NCBI RefSeq assembly: GCF_007954405.1
Contig: NZ_CP042344.1
Span: 2,108,001 to 2,172,000 of the forward strand
Reading direction: 5' to 3'
Source: Comamonas flocculans
GTDB lineage: Bacteria; Pseudomonadota; Gammaproteobacteria; Burkholderiales; Burkholderiaceae_C
DNA length: 64,000 nt
This document shows, in pieces, positions 18,858 through 27,662 of the stretch. Position numbers and translations under genes: made by a program. How positions within the stretch are numbered: position 1 is the stretch's first letter; each line of letters begins with the position of its first letter. The notes below the pieces were generated by a model. The model saw only the letters and a list, made by a program, of their open reading frames with translations, was not told the DNA's origin and ran no database searches.

Positions 18858-19340
18858 ATGTCCGCCCCTGCCCGCCACCCCTGGAGCCTGCGCCTTGCCA
18901 CGCTGGGCTTGTGGCTGCTGTGCGGCGCCAGCCTTGCCTGGTGGGCGATCCGGCTCGCGCGCGCGCCCGCCGTCGCGCCGGTGCCCGTGGCCGCCGCCGA
19001 GCCACCGGCGGTGGACGCCGCCGCGCTGGCACGTCTGCTGGGCGCCAGCCCGGCCGTGGTTTCGGACGCCGCCGAACCCGAGTCCGCCCATCTGGTGCTG
19101 CGCGGCGTGCTGGCGGGCACGCGCAGCGGGCAGGGCGCGGCCTTGATCGCCGTGGGCGACAAGCCGGCCAAGCCGTATCGGGTGGGGGCTCAGGTCGCGC
19201 CCGGCCTGGTCGTGCAGTCGCTCGGCGCGCGCGAGGCCCGGCTGGGCGCGGCACTCGATGGCGCGGCCACGATGACGCTGGAGCTGCCGCGCCCTTCTCC
19301 TTCTCTTTCCCCCTCGCCCCCAGGCAGAGGGAAGGGCTGA
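18858..19340 (+). CDS. gspC: type II secretion inner-membrane protein GspC (short, no PDZ)
   Basis: A 160-residue GspC-like protein linking the platform to the secretin. One membrane helix (LATLGLWLLCGASLAWWAI) and a homology-region domain (about 75-145, motif LVLRGVLAGTRSGQGAALIA) are seen; there is no PDZ or coiled-coil domain at the end. ATG 18858 is used; a GATAAT box at 18846 could be its -10. The last 15 residues (Ser/Pro/Gly/Arg) are encoded by the start of a GC-rich palindromic repeat, so the native stop may have been replaced. Confidence 0.85.
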   Translation: MSAPARHPWSLRLATLGLWLLCGASLAWWAIRLARAPAVAPVPVAAAEPPAVDAAALARLLGASPAVVSDAAEPESAHLVLRGVLAGTRSGQGAALIAVGDKPAKPYRVGAQVAPGLVVQSLGAREARLGAALDGAATMTLELPRPSPSLSPSPPGRGKG

Positions 19341-19470
19341 GGGCCAGCGGCGCATTCATGCCCCCTGCTGCGATCGGGCAGCCCCTCTCCCAGCCTCTCC
19401 CCAAAGGGGCGAGGAGCCAGCCCGAGCACCGTCTTGCTCCCCCGCTCATCCTCTCCCCAAAGGGACAAGG
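19295..19470. repeat. GC-rich palindromic (REP-like) repeat cluster
   Basis: Units near 19308-19337 (CCCCCTCGCCCCCAGGCAGAGGG), 19394-19414 (CCTCTCCCCAAAGGGGCGAGG) and 19451-19470 (CCTCTCCCCAAAGGGACAAGG). The first unit lies inside the 3' end of gspC. No gene is visible between 19341 and 19482. Confidence 0.7.
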
Positions 19471-19482
19471 ACCCAACCAGGC

Positions 19483-21048
<1,566 letters not shown>

Positions 21049-21180
21049 GGGCGGTCGGTGCAGGGGCGGCAAAACCGGCAATCATAGGCCTCGCGCCCCG
21101 GCGGGCGGGCGCCGCAGGGGCGGTGGGACAATGGCGGCCTTGCGCCGCGTCGCGCCGATCACGTCGAAAGGAAACTTGCC

Positions 21181-21633
21181 ATGGTGGAATGCACCGTCAG
21201 CTGGACGGGCGCTGCGGGCCCGCGCTCGGGCATGGGCTTCGTCGCGGAGACCGGCAGCGGCCACATCCTCAACATGGACGGCGCGCCCGACGCCGAGCGC
21301 CCCGAACACGGCGGCCTGAACCTGGCCCCGCGTCCGCTGGAGACCGTGTTGGCGGGCACCGGCGGCTGCAGCGCCTACGACGTGGTGCTGATCCTGCGCC
21401 GCGGCCGCCACGACGTGCGCGGCTGCAGCGTGCACCTGAAGGCCGAGCGCGCCAGCACCGACCCCAAGGTGTTCACGCGCATCCACCTGCAGTTCACCGT
21501 CACCGGGCGCCAGCTGCCGCGCGAGGCGGTGCAGCGCGCGGTGCAGCTCAGCCACGAAAAGTACTGTTCGGCGCTGGCCATGCTCTCGGGCACGGCGCAA
21601 ATCACCACCGGCTTTGAACTGCGCGAGTCCTGA
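21181..21633 (+). CDS. OsmC family protein
   Basis: A 150-residue OsmC/YhfA-type protein. Two cysteines (GGCSAYDV near 63 and KYCSALAML near 122) match the pair used by this family to reduce organic peroxides. No signal peptide. The ATG at 21181 follows AAGGAAAC. Whether it is a true peroxidase or a YhfA-like member cannot be told from sequence. Confidence 0.88.
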   Translation: MVECTVSWTGAAGPRSGMGFVAETGSGHILNMDGAPDAERPEHGGLNLAPRPLETVLAGTGGCSAYDVVLILRRGRHDVRGCSVHLKAERASTDPKVFTRIHLQFTVTGRQLPREAVQRAVQLSHEKYCSALAMLSGTAQITTGFELRES

Positions 21634-21700
21634 GCTGCGGCGGGTTGTTGTCATTGAACAACAGAACCCGTGGCAGTGGCCGCTTTCGAGGCGATTTGCT

Positions 21701-21729
21701 TTGCTTATCCGCCCGGTCTCTGTTGCAAT
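21701..21729 (+). promoter_or_regulatory. candidate sigma70 promoter of the porin gene
   Basis: TTGCTT (21701-21706), 17-base spacer, TGCAAT (21724-21729), leaving an untranslated leader of about 95 bases. Reasonable but imperfect boxes; the gene's codon bias suggests strong expression. Confidence 0.4.
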
Positions 21730-21830
21730 ACGTAGAACTTCCCCACCAGGAGGTTGGCCCGGCGAGGCAGTGCTCGCATGGACAAAGTCTTTCAGGCCGG
21801 AGCCTTCTATTTAACCTTGGAGTATTGGTA

Positions 21831-22835
21831 ATGAAAAAATCTCTGATTGCCTTGGCAGTCTTGGGCGCTTCGGGCTTTGCGATGGCGCAATCGTCGGTGA
21901 CGTTGTATGGCGTGGCCGACGCTGGTTTGGCACGTGCTCAAACCTATGTTGGCGGTCCTGGCACTGGCGCGGGTACGCTCGCTGCTTGGGCGCTGGGTGC
22001 GGACAAGACCAGCCGGACCGGCATGTCCTCCGCCGACACGATGAACAACGGCAATAGCCGTCTGGGCGTGCGCGGTGTGGAAGATCTGGGTGGCGGTCTG
22101 AAGGCTGGTTTCAATTTTGAATCGGGTCTCTCGCTCAAGGACGGGGAAGCCAAGGGTTCGGGTGGTGGTTTCTGGGGCCGTGCCGCCAACATGTACGTCG
22201 GTGGTGGCTGGGGTACCTTCTTGATGGGCCGTACGCTGAACCCGTCCTTCTTTGCTCTGGCTACTTATGAACTGACCGGCACCGCCAACTATTCGGTGAT
22301 TGGCAATACCTACAGCTTCACTGGTATTGGCCCGCGTTCCAGCAGCCTGTTCCAGTACAAGACGCCGAATTTCGGTGGTTTTTCCGGAACGTTGGGCTAC
22401 GTTTTCAAGGATGACAACAGTGGCAATGCCAAGTGGGATGCCAACTTGATCTACGCCAATGGCCCGATCGCCGCCAGCTTGGGCGTGAACAAGACGAAGG
22501 ATCAGCCGACCAACTTCGCTTTGGGCGGCAAGTACAACTTCGGCCAATTCGTGGTGGCTGCTTCGTATCACAACATCGGGGTTAATGCCGCTGGTACTGA
22601 ATATCGCCGTCGTGGTTTTGCGATCGGTGGCACGGCCAACTTCGGCCCCGCTTCCGTCACGCTGGACCTGACCCGCGACACCAAGAACGAGGTCACTGGT
22701 GTTTATGGTCACAAGTTCACCAACGTTCTGCTCGAAGGCAAGTACAGCCTGTCCAAGCGCACCTTCGCGTACGCTGCTTACCTGAAGCTGGACGGCACCA
22801 ACAACTACGGTGTGGGCCTGCGCCACAACTTCTGA
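21831..22835 (+). CDS. general porin (Gram-negative porin, trimeric)
   Basis: Outer-membrane diffusion porin of 334 residues. Signal peptide MKKSLIALAVLGASGFAMA with cleavage before QSSVTLYG, the classic start of betaproteobacterial porins, and a C-terminal Phe (GLRHNF). The gene uses T-ending codons (GGT, GCT, TTG, ACC/ACT mix) far more than its neighbours, as expected for a very highly expressed gene. ATG 21831 follows TTGGAG. A strong terminator lies 39 bases after the stop. Confidence 0.95.
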   Translation: MKKSLIALAVLGASGFAMAQSSVTLYGVADAGLARAQTYVGGPGTGAGTLAAWALGADKTSRTGMSSADTMNNGNSRLGVRGVEDLGGGLKAGFNFESGLSLKDGEAKGSGGGFWGRAANMYVGGGWGTFLMGRTLNPSFFALATYELTGTANYSVIGNTYSFTGIGPRSSSLFQYKTPNFGGFSGTLGYVFKDDNSGNAKWDANLIYANGPIAASLGVNKTKDQPTNFALGGKYNFGQFVVAASYHNIGVNAAGTEYRRRGFAIGGTANFGPASVTLDLTRDTKNEVTGVYGHKFTNVLLEGKYSLSKRTFAYAAYLKLDGTNNYGVGLRHNF

Positions 22836-22873
22836 TGACGCCGCTGCCCCCACGGGCAGCGCCTGAATCAGTC

Positions 22874-22898
22874 AAAGCCGCCTTCGGGCGGCTTTTTT
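22874..22898 (+). terminator. Rho-independent terminator of the porin gene
   Basis: Stem GCCGCC (22877-22882), loop TTCG, GGCGGC (22887-22892), then six T. Flanking AAA/TTT extends the stem. Confidence 0.95.
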
Positions 22899-23078
22899 GC
22901 GTGGCTGCGTCCCGCATTCTTCGGCGCAATAGCCAGGTGAAAGTCGCTGTCTGCGTTAGCCATGGCGGGACTGCGGGCGTAGCGCAGGCCAAGGCAGACA
23001 AGGCGTTTGCCGAAGCGATCAGCCATGGCTCGATACCAATCATGGGTATGTATTGAGTGCTGTTCCAGAGGGGCACCC

Positions 23079-23489
23079 ATGCGAAACCCGTCCGTATTCC
23101 TCGGGCAGCATTTCACCGGCTTCATCGAAGCTCAAGTGCAAGATGGGTGCCATGGCTCTGCCAGCGATGTCATCAGGGCAGGTTTGCGCTTGCTGGAAGA
23201 ACACGAATCCAAGGTGAAGGCACTGCAAGATGCCTTGAACGCCGGTCTTGAGTCTGGCGAGCCGCGCTTGTTTGATAGCGACGCATTTCTGCGCCGCATG
23301 CATGCGCGCAATGGCCAAGCCGTACCGGCTGTCTCCGCTGGCGAAGGCCGTAGCTATCGCGAGGATTTGCAACGCCGCCATGGGTGCGAAGACGCGGTTT
23401 CATGTTTCGATATTTCCGGGTTGCTGTACCAGGTAGAGTGGATACGGAAGGTTGAACGGCCTGGCGGCCTGGCGGGACAGGAACGATGA
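23079..23489 (+). CDS. parD: ParD-family antitoxin, with read-through C-terminus
   Basis: Residues 1-80 match the ParD (CC2985-type) antitoxin that represses its own promoter and neutralises ParE: FLGQHFTGFIEAQVQ, GSASDVIRAGLRLLEEHE and KALQDALNAG. Family members are about 80-95 residues, but this frame continues to 136 residues. The extra 55 residues cover the spot where the parE toxin gene should be, and only its first codons remain, so the tail is probably an artefact of a deletion. I start at ATG 23079; the frame opens at 23007. Confidence 0.75.
   Translation: MRNPSVFLGQHFTGFIEAQVQDGCHGSASDVIRAGLRLLEEHESKVKALQDALNAGLESGEPRLFDSDAFLRRMHARNGQAVPAVSAGEGRSYREDLQRRHGCEDAVSCFDISGLLYQVEWIRKVERPGGLAGQER
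23311..23436 (+). pseudogene. parE: truncated parE toxin remnant
   Basis: An ATG at 23311 overlaps parD in the +1 frame and encodes MAKPYRLSPLAKA, a typical ParE N-terminus. After 13 residues the similarity ends and the frame stops at 23436 (41 codons), against about 95-100 residues for a full ParE. Most of the toxin is missing. Confidence 0.6.
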
Positions 23490-23524
23490 CATTTGAGGAA
23501 ACGGCCTTGAACACCTTCCAATTG

Positions 23525-23544
23525 TGTAGACATTCATCTACAAT
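23525..23544 (+). promoter_or_regulatory. brnTA operator and -10 box
   Basis: Perfect dyad TGTAGA-CATTCA-TCTACA (23525-23542) overlapping a -10-like TACAAT (23539-23544), with a weak TTCCAA 17 bases upstream. The ATG of brnT follows 5 bases after the -10, so the message would be nearly leaderless. The dyad is a good candidate for autorepression by BrnA. Confidence 0.55.
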
Positions 23545-23549
23545 AAACC

Positions 23550-23831
23550 ATGAAAATCGGCGGGTTTGATTGGGACAGAGGTAACCGGCCGAAGTGCGGG
23601 AAGCATGGGGTTTCCCGTGAAGAAATCGAACGGCTATTTCTTGAAGGTCAAGCGCGCGTTGCGCCTGACCTGAAGCACACCAAACCGACCGAGAGCCGCC
23701 ACATTGCGGCGGGCCGGGTGGATGGCCGGGCAATGTTCGTGGCGTTTGCTTTCCGGGGCGGTCTCATTCGCCCAATCAGCGCCCGCTACATGCACGCCAA
23801 GGAGGCGAGCAACCATGAAACGAGTACCTGA
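23550..23831 (+). CDS. brnT: BrnT family toxin
   Basis: A 93-residue ribonuclease toxin of the BrnT family (RelE-like fold). Motifs seen: GFDWDRGNRPKCGKHGVSREEIERLF and the C-terminal IRPISARYMHAKE, which carries the conserved Arg/Ser/Arg of the family. Toxin precedes antitoxin, the usual BrnTA order, and they overlap by 17 bases. GC content is lower than in flanking genes. Confidence 0.88.
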   Translation: MKIGGFDWDRGNRPKCGKHGVSREEIERLFLEGQARVAPDLKHTKPTESRHIAAGRVDGRAMFVAFAFRGGLIRPISARYMHAKEASNHETST

Positions 23832-24063
23832 GTTCAAGACCGATGACGAAGCCGAGGCATTCTTGGAGCAAGACCTTTCCGACCTTGACCTCAAGCAGTT
23901 CAAGCCGATGCGGTTCGAGGTGGTGAAGAAGGAAGCCGCCCTGAACATGCGCCTGCCCGCCGTCCTGCTGGACGCGGTACGCGCCAAGGCCAAAGCCAAA
24001 GGTATCCCGTATTCCCGCTATGTGCGGATGGTGCTGGAAGCAGACTTGCAGCATGCGGAATGA
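23815..24063 (+). CDS. brnA: BrnA family antitoxin
   Basis: An 82-residue antitoxin with an N-terminal acidic toxin-binding part (EAEAFLEQDLSDLDL) and a C-terminal ribbon-helix-helix DNA-binding part (LNMRLPAVLLDAVRAKAKAKGIPYSRYVRMVLE). ATG 23815 lies within the 3' end of brnT. It probably represses the operon through the dyad at 23525. Confidence 0.88.
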   Translation: MKRVPEFKTDDEAEAFLEQDLSDLDLKQFKPMRFEVVKKEAALNMRLPAVLLDAVRAKAKAKGIPYSRYVRMVLEADLQHAE

Positions 24064-24180
24064 GGGCCGGGAAAGGCGCGCTTGCTCTCTCCCGACTTCT
24101 TGCACCGGGCATTCTGGTGACGGTTTGATGGGCCGACCGCTGGGCATCAAGAACTTGGGTCATCGCTCCTGACCTCAACC

Positions 24181-24489
24181 TCACGGCACCTGTTGGGCCG
24201 CGTGCTTCACTCTCAAAATCTCGACGGTGCGCGTCTCGTCCAGCACGCGATAAAAAATGATGTAGTTCCGATGTGCGACCAACTCGCGCAGGAAGTCCGG
24301 CAGGCCGGGCCTGCCGGTGCGGCCAAGTCTTGGGTGCTGCGCAAGCGGGAGCACCTTGTCGCGCAGCTCCTGGCCGAATTCTTCGGCCTTGATCGGGTTG
24401 TCCTGGGCGATGTAGTCAACGATGTGGTCCAAGTCGGCCTCGGCGATCGGTCGCCAGACGATGCTGTAAGGGGTCTTGGGCTTTGCCAT
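24181..24489 (-). CDS. RelE/ParE family toxin
   Basis: A 102-residue toxin of the RelE/ParE superfamily. Motifs: YSIVWRPIAEADLDHIVDYI, HPRLGRTGR, RELVAHRNYIIFYRV and VEILRVKHAAQQ. Whether it cleaves mRNA or inhibits gyrase cannot be told. The partner gene lies 49 bases upstream (24539-24976). The toxin is convergent with brnA; nothing else is seen in the 117 bases between them. Confidence 0.88.
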   Translation of the reverse strand: MAKPKTPYSIVWRPIAEADLDHIVDYIAQDNPIKAEEFGQELRDKVLPLAQHPRLGRTGRPGLPDFLRELVAHRNYIIFYRVLDETRTVEILRVKHAAQQVP

Positions 24490-24538
24490 CGGTCACTTTG
24501 TCATGGGTCAATGGCCTGCTGGCTCATGCTCGCTTCAC

Positions 24539-24976
24539 TCAGGCCGTCTTGTGCCGCTGAATGCGGGCATCCATTCGGGCCATGACTTCATCGTGCGGCA
24601 CGCTCGGGCGGGGGTCGTCGATGGCCTCCTGAATTTCGCCGGTCAGCCACTGGTTATAGGCGGCGGCTTGGTGCGCTTGACGCATCGCTTGAGCGCGGCT
24701 GTCCCGGTTCTGCGTGACTTCTTTTTGGTCGGGGTTCCAGTGGGTCGCGTCGAGCTTCACAACGGCAATGCCAAGATGGCGCAACACGATCAGCGCGGAA
24801 TTCGGACTGCCGAAGCGGCGCGGCTCGGTGCCGCGGGCCTTCACTAAAAATGCGTCTTGCCCGCTGCGGGTGGCAATCTCCATGAAGAAACTGCTGCCCT
24901 GCCCTTTCAAGGTGACGCCGACAACGCCGCCGGCGCTGGCCGTGGCGCGCAGCTGCTCTAGTGTCATGCTTTGCAT
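24539..24976 (-). CDS. long antitoxin (stability-determinant type) with extra N-terminal domain
   Basis: A 145-residue protein upstream of the RelE/ParE-type toxin, so by position its antitoxin. The C-terminal third (YNQWLTGEIQEAIDDPRPSVPHDEV near 110-136) has the pattern of stability-determinant antitoxins. The first 85 residues form a separate domain (LRATASAGGVVGVTLKGQG, RRFGSPNSALIVLRHLGI) of unknown function, seen by memory in plasmid-borne relatives. RBS AAAGGAG precedes ATG 24976; ATG 24967 is an alternative. Confidence 0.7.
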   Translation of the reverse strand: MQSMTLEQLRATASAGGVVGVTLKGQGSSFFMEIATRSGQDAFLVKARGTEPRRFGSPNSALIVLRHLGIAVVKLDATHWNPDQKEVTQNRDSRAQAMRQAHQAAAYNQWLTGEIQEAIDDPRPSVPHDEVMARMDARIQRHKTA

Positions 24977-25187
24977 GATTCGCTCCTTTATAGATCAAAC
25001 ATGTTCCCCTAGCCTTGATCGTGCATGACCTATGGAAGTCGTGCAAGTGTTTTCCGGTCGGAACACGTTGGTCTTGTGGAATTCGCGAGACAGTCCGATT
25101 TGAAACCATCCGAGATGCTTCATGAGCCGCCTGCCGCGAGATACTCATGCGGTGGCTGGCGGCAGCCCATCGTGAAAAGGAACACCC

Positions 25188-26396
25188 ATGCAGACCCTGC
25201 GTTACCAGGCGGGCGGGCGGGCTTTTGCGGCCATCGCGCGCTTTCATCCCGAGCTGACCTCGCTGCGGCGCGAGTTGCACGCCCATCCGGAGCTGGGTTT
25301 TGAAGAGCACCGCACCAGCGCGCGCGTTCGCGAGGTGCTGCGCGCCTGTCAGGTCGATGAGCTGCACGAGGGCGTGGGCGGCACCGGCGTGGTCGCCGTG
25401 ATCCACGGGCGCGGCCGGGGCAGCGGCGCGATGGTCGGACTGCGCGCCGACATGGACGCGCTGCCCATGACCGAGCACAACGACTTCGCCTGGAAGTCGG
25501 ACAAGAGCGGCCTGATGCATGGTTGCGGGCACGACGGGCACGTCACCATGCTGCTGGGCGCGGCGCGCTATCTTGCGGCGAGCCGCAATTTCGACGGCAC
25601 GGCGGTGCTGATATTCCAGCCGGGCGAGGAGGGCTTTGGCGGCGCCCGCGTGATGATCGAGGACGGCCTGTTCGAGCGCTTCCCGGTGCAGTCGGTCTAT
25701 GCGCTGCACAACTGGCCGATGATGGCGCCGGGCACCGTGGGGCTGAACGAGGGCGCGATGATGGCCGCGGCCGACCGCATCACCATCCAGGTGAGCGGCA
25801 AGGGCGGGCACGGCGCGCACCCCTACCAGACGGTGGACGTGGTGCTCGTGGCCGCGCACATCGTCACCGCCTTGCAGGGCATCGTTGCGCGCAACGTGCG
25901 CGCGATCGACAGTGCGGTGCTGAGCATCTGCGCGGCGCAGGCCGGTGACCTGGCCGCCTTCAGCGTGATGCCGGGCGAAGCCACGCTGGTGGGCACGGTG
26001 CGCACCTTCAGCCCCGAGGTGCAGGACCTGATGGAGCGGCGCATCCACGAGGTCTGCGCGGCGGTGGCGCTGGGCTTTGGCGCCAGCGCCAGCGTGCATT
26101 ACGAGCGCATCTACCCGGCGACGATCAACACCGCCGCCGAGGCGCGCTTCGCGGGCGACGTCGCCGCCCGGCTGGTGGGCGAGGCCAAGGTGCAGCGCAA
26201 GCTCGAGCCCAGCATGGGCGCGGAGGATTTCTCCTTCATGCTGCAACACAAGCCCGGCGCCTACCTGCGCCTGGGCCAGGGCGGCGCGCCGCTGCACAGC
26301 AGCCGCTACGACTTCAACGACGAGGTGCTGCCACTGGGTGCGGCGCTGCACGCGGGCCTGGTCGAACAGGCCATGCCCTTGCCGCCGGGCGACTGA
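25188..26396 (+). CDS. M20 family amidohydrolase (hippurate hydrolase-like)
   Basis: A 402-residue zinc amidohydrolase of the M20D type, which removes acyl groups from amino acids or related amides in the cytoplasm. Metal-binding motifs MHGCGHDGH near 110, FQPGEEG near 147, and ALHNWP, and an exchange domain with GHGAHPYQTVD. The ATG at 25188 follows AAAAGGAAC. Natural substrate is unknown; hippurate and N-acyl amino acids are usual guesses. Confidence 0.9.
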   Translation: MQTLRYQAGGRAFAAIARFHPELTSLRRELHAHPELGFEEHRTSARVREVLRACQVDELHEGVGGTGVVAVIHGRGRGSGAMVGLRADMDALPMTEHNDFAWKSDKSGLMHGCGHDGHVTMLLGAARYLAASRNFDGTAVLIFQPGEEGFGGARVMIEDGLFERFPVQSVYALHNWPMMAPGTVGLNEGAMMAAADRITIQVSGKGGHGAHPYQTVDVVLVAAHIVTALQGIVARNVRAIDSAVLSICAAQAGDLAAFSVMPGEATLVGTVRTFSPEVQDLMERRIHEVCAAVALGFGASASVHYERIYPATINTAAEARFAGDVAARLVGEAKVQRKLEPSMGAEDFSFMLQHKPGAYLRLGQGGAPLHSSRYDFNDEVLPLGAALHAGLVEQAMPLPPGD

Positions 26397-26404
26397 ACAT
26401 TGGT

Positions 26405-26465
26405 GCAAAATCGGCCTTGCGCGCTGATGCAAAAAGCGCTAGCAGCTATGTTTATTGAACTAAAG
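26405..26465 (-). repeat. ATAGCTGC dispersed repeat, copy upstream of tal
   Basis: On the minus strand reads AATAAACATAGCTGCTAGCGC and ends AAGGCCGATTTTGCACC. It fills the gap between the amidohydrolase and tal and ends just before the tal ribosome binding site (AAGGACG). Confidence 0.75.
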
Positions 26466-26473
26466 GACGCCCG

Positions 26474-27418
26474 GTGAACCAACTCGAAGCCTTGAAGCAA
26501 GTCACCACGGTCGTGGCCGACACCGGCGACTTTCACGAACTCGCGCGTTTCGCGCCGCAGGATGCGACCACCAACCCCTCGCTGATCCTCAAGGCGGTGC
26601 AAAAGAGCGACTACGCCCATTTGCTGCGCGACAACGCCGCGCGCTGGAGCGGGCGCGACCTGGCCGAGCGCATGGACAGGCTCATCGTGCGCTTTGGCTG
26701 CGAGACCCTGGCACACATCCCGGGGCGCGTGTCCACCGAGGTCGACGCCCGCCTGTCCTTCGATACCGAAGCCATGGTCACGCGCGCCGAGCGGCTCATC
26801 GAGCTCTACCAGGCCGAGGGCGTGCACATCGAGCGCGTGCTGATCAAGGTGGCCAGCACCTGGGAAGGCATAGAGGCGGCGCGCCGGCTGCAGGGCCGGG
26901 GCATTGCCACCAACATGACGCTGCTGTTTTCCTTTGCCCAGGCCGTCGCCTGCGCGCAGGCCAGGGTGCAGCTGATCTCGCCCTTCGTCGGACGCATCCA
27001 CGACTGGTACAAGGCCAGGGCGGGCAGCAGCTGGGACGCAACGGCAATGTCCGGCGGCGCGGACCCCGGCGTGCAATCGGTGCGTCGCATCTTCGAGTAC
27101 TACAAGCACTTCGGCATCGCCACCGAGATCATGGGGGCGAGCTTTCGCAACGTCGGCCAGATCCGTGCGCTGGCCGGCTGCGACCTGCTCACCATCGCGC
27201 CCGCGCTGATGGCCGAGCTGGCCGCGAGCGAGGCGCCGCTGCCCCGGGCGCTGGACGCCGAGGCGGCGCGGGCCCTGCAGATCGAGCATGTGCAGCTCGA
27301 TGAGGCGAGTTTTCGCTACGCCCTCAACGAAGACGCCATGGCAACCGAGAAACTGGCCGAGGGCATCCGCGCCTTTGCGGCGGACGCGGTGAAGCTCGAA
27401 GCGCTGATGCAGGCTTGA
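26474..27418 (+). CDS. tal: transaldolase
   Basis: Non-oxidative pentose phosphate enzyme transferring a dihydroxyacetone unit. 314 residues. Signature DATTNPSLI near 35, Schiff-base lysine K125 in [11 protein letters not shown], and [11 protein letters not shown] near 220. It starts with GTG at 26474, preceded by AAGGACG. It is followed by pgi after a repeat-filled gap, a sensible pair in sugar-phosphate metabolism. Confidence 0.95.
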   Translation: MNQLEALKQVTTVVADTGDFHELARFAPQDATTNPSLILKAVQKSDYAHLLRDNAARWSGRDLAERMDRLIVRFGCETLAHIPGRVSTEVDARLSFDTEAMVTRAERLIELYQAEGVHIERVLIKVASTWEGIEAARRLQGRGIATNMTLLFSFAQAVACAQARVQLISPFVGRIHDWYKARAGSSWDATAMSGGADPGVQSVRRIFEYYKHFGIATEIMGASFRNVGQIRALAGCDLLTIAPALMAELAASEAPLPRALDAEAARALQIEHVQLDEASFRYALNEDAMATEKLAEGIRAFAADAVKLEALMQA

Positions 27419-27454
27419 TGGCTCATGGCTGACATGTGGCCGCATCGGGCGCCG

Positions 27455-27660
27455 CAGGCCCCCACCCCGGCCCTCCCCCAGAGGGGGAGGGAGGCAGGCG
27501 GCGCGTCGCACGCTTCCATGCCGGGCAGCACCCCGGCCCCGCTGCTGGCGGCAAGACTCCGCCGCCCTTGTGGCTGTCCGGTCGGGGCAGGGAGGCAAGC
27601 CGGGCGGTGCTGGTATCGCTCCTTCCCCCTCTGGGGGAAGGCAGGGATGGGGGCTGCTGC
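27455..27660. repeat. GC-rich palindromic (REP-like) repeat cluster
   Basis: Units CCCTCCCCCAGAGGGGGAGGG (about 27472-27492) and CTTCCCCCTCTGGGGGAAGG (27622-27642) separated by about 130 bases. They fill the tal-pgi gap; no gene is seen. Confidence 0.75.
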
Positions 27661-27662
27661 CG

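Noticed and set aside
22868..23125. Minus-strand ORF of 85 codons after the porin
   Set aside because: It crosses the porin terminator and overlaps parD; no recognised motif and no ribosome site, so not called.
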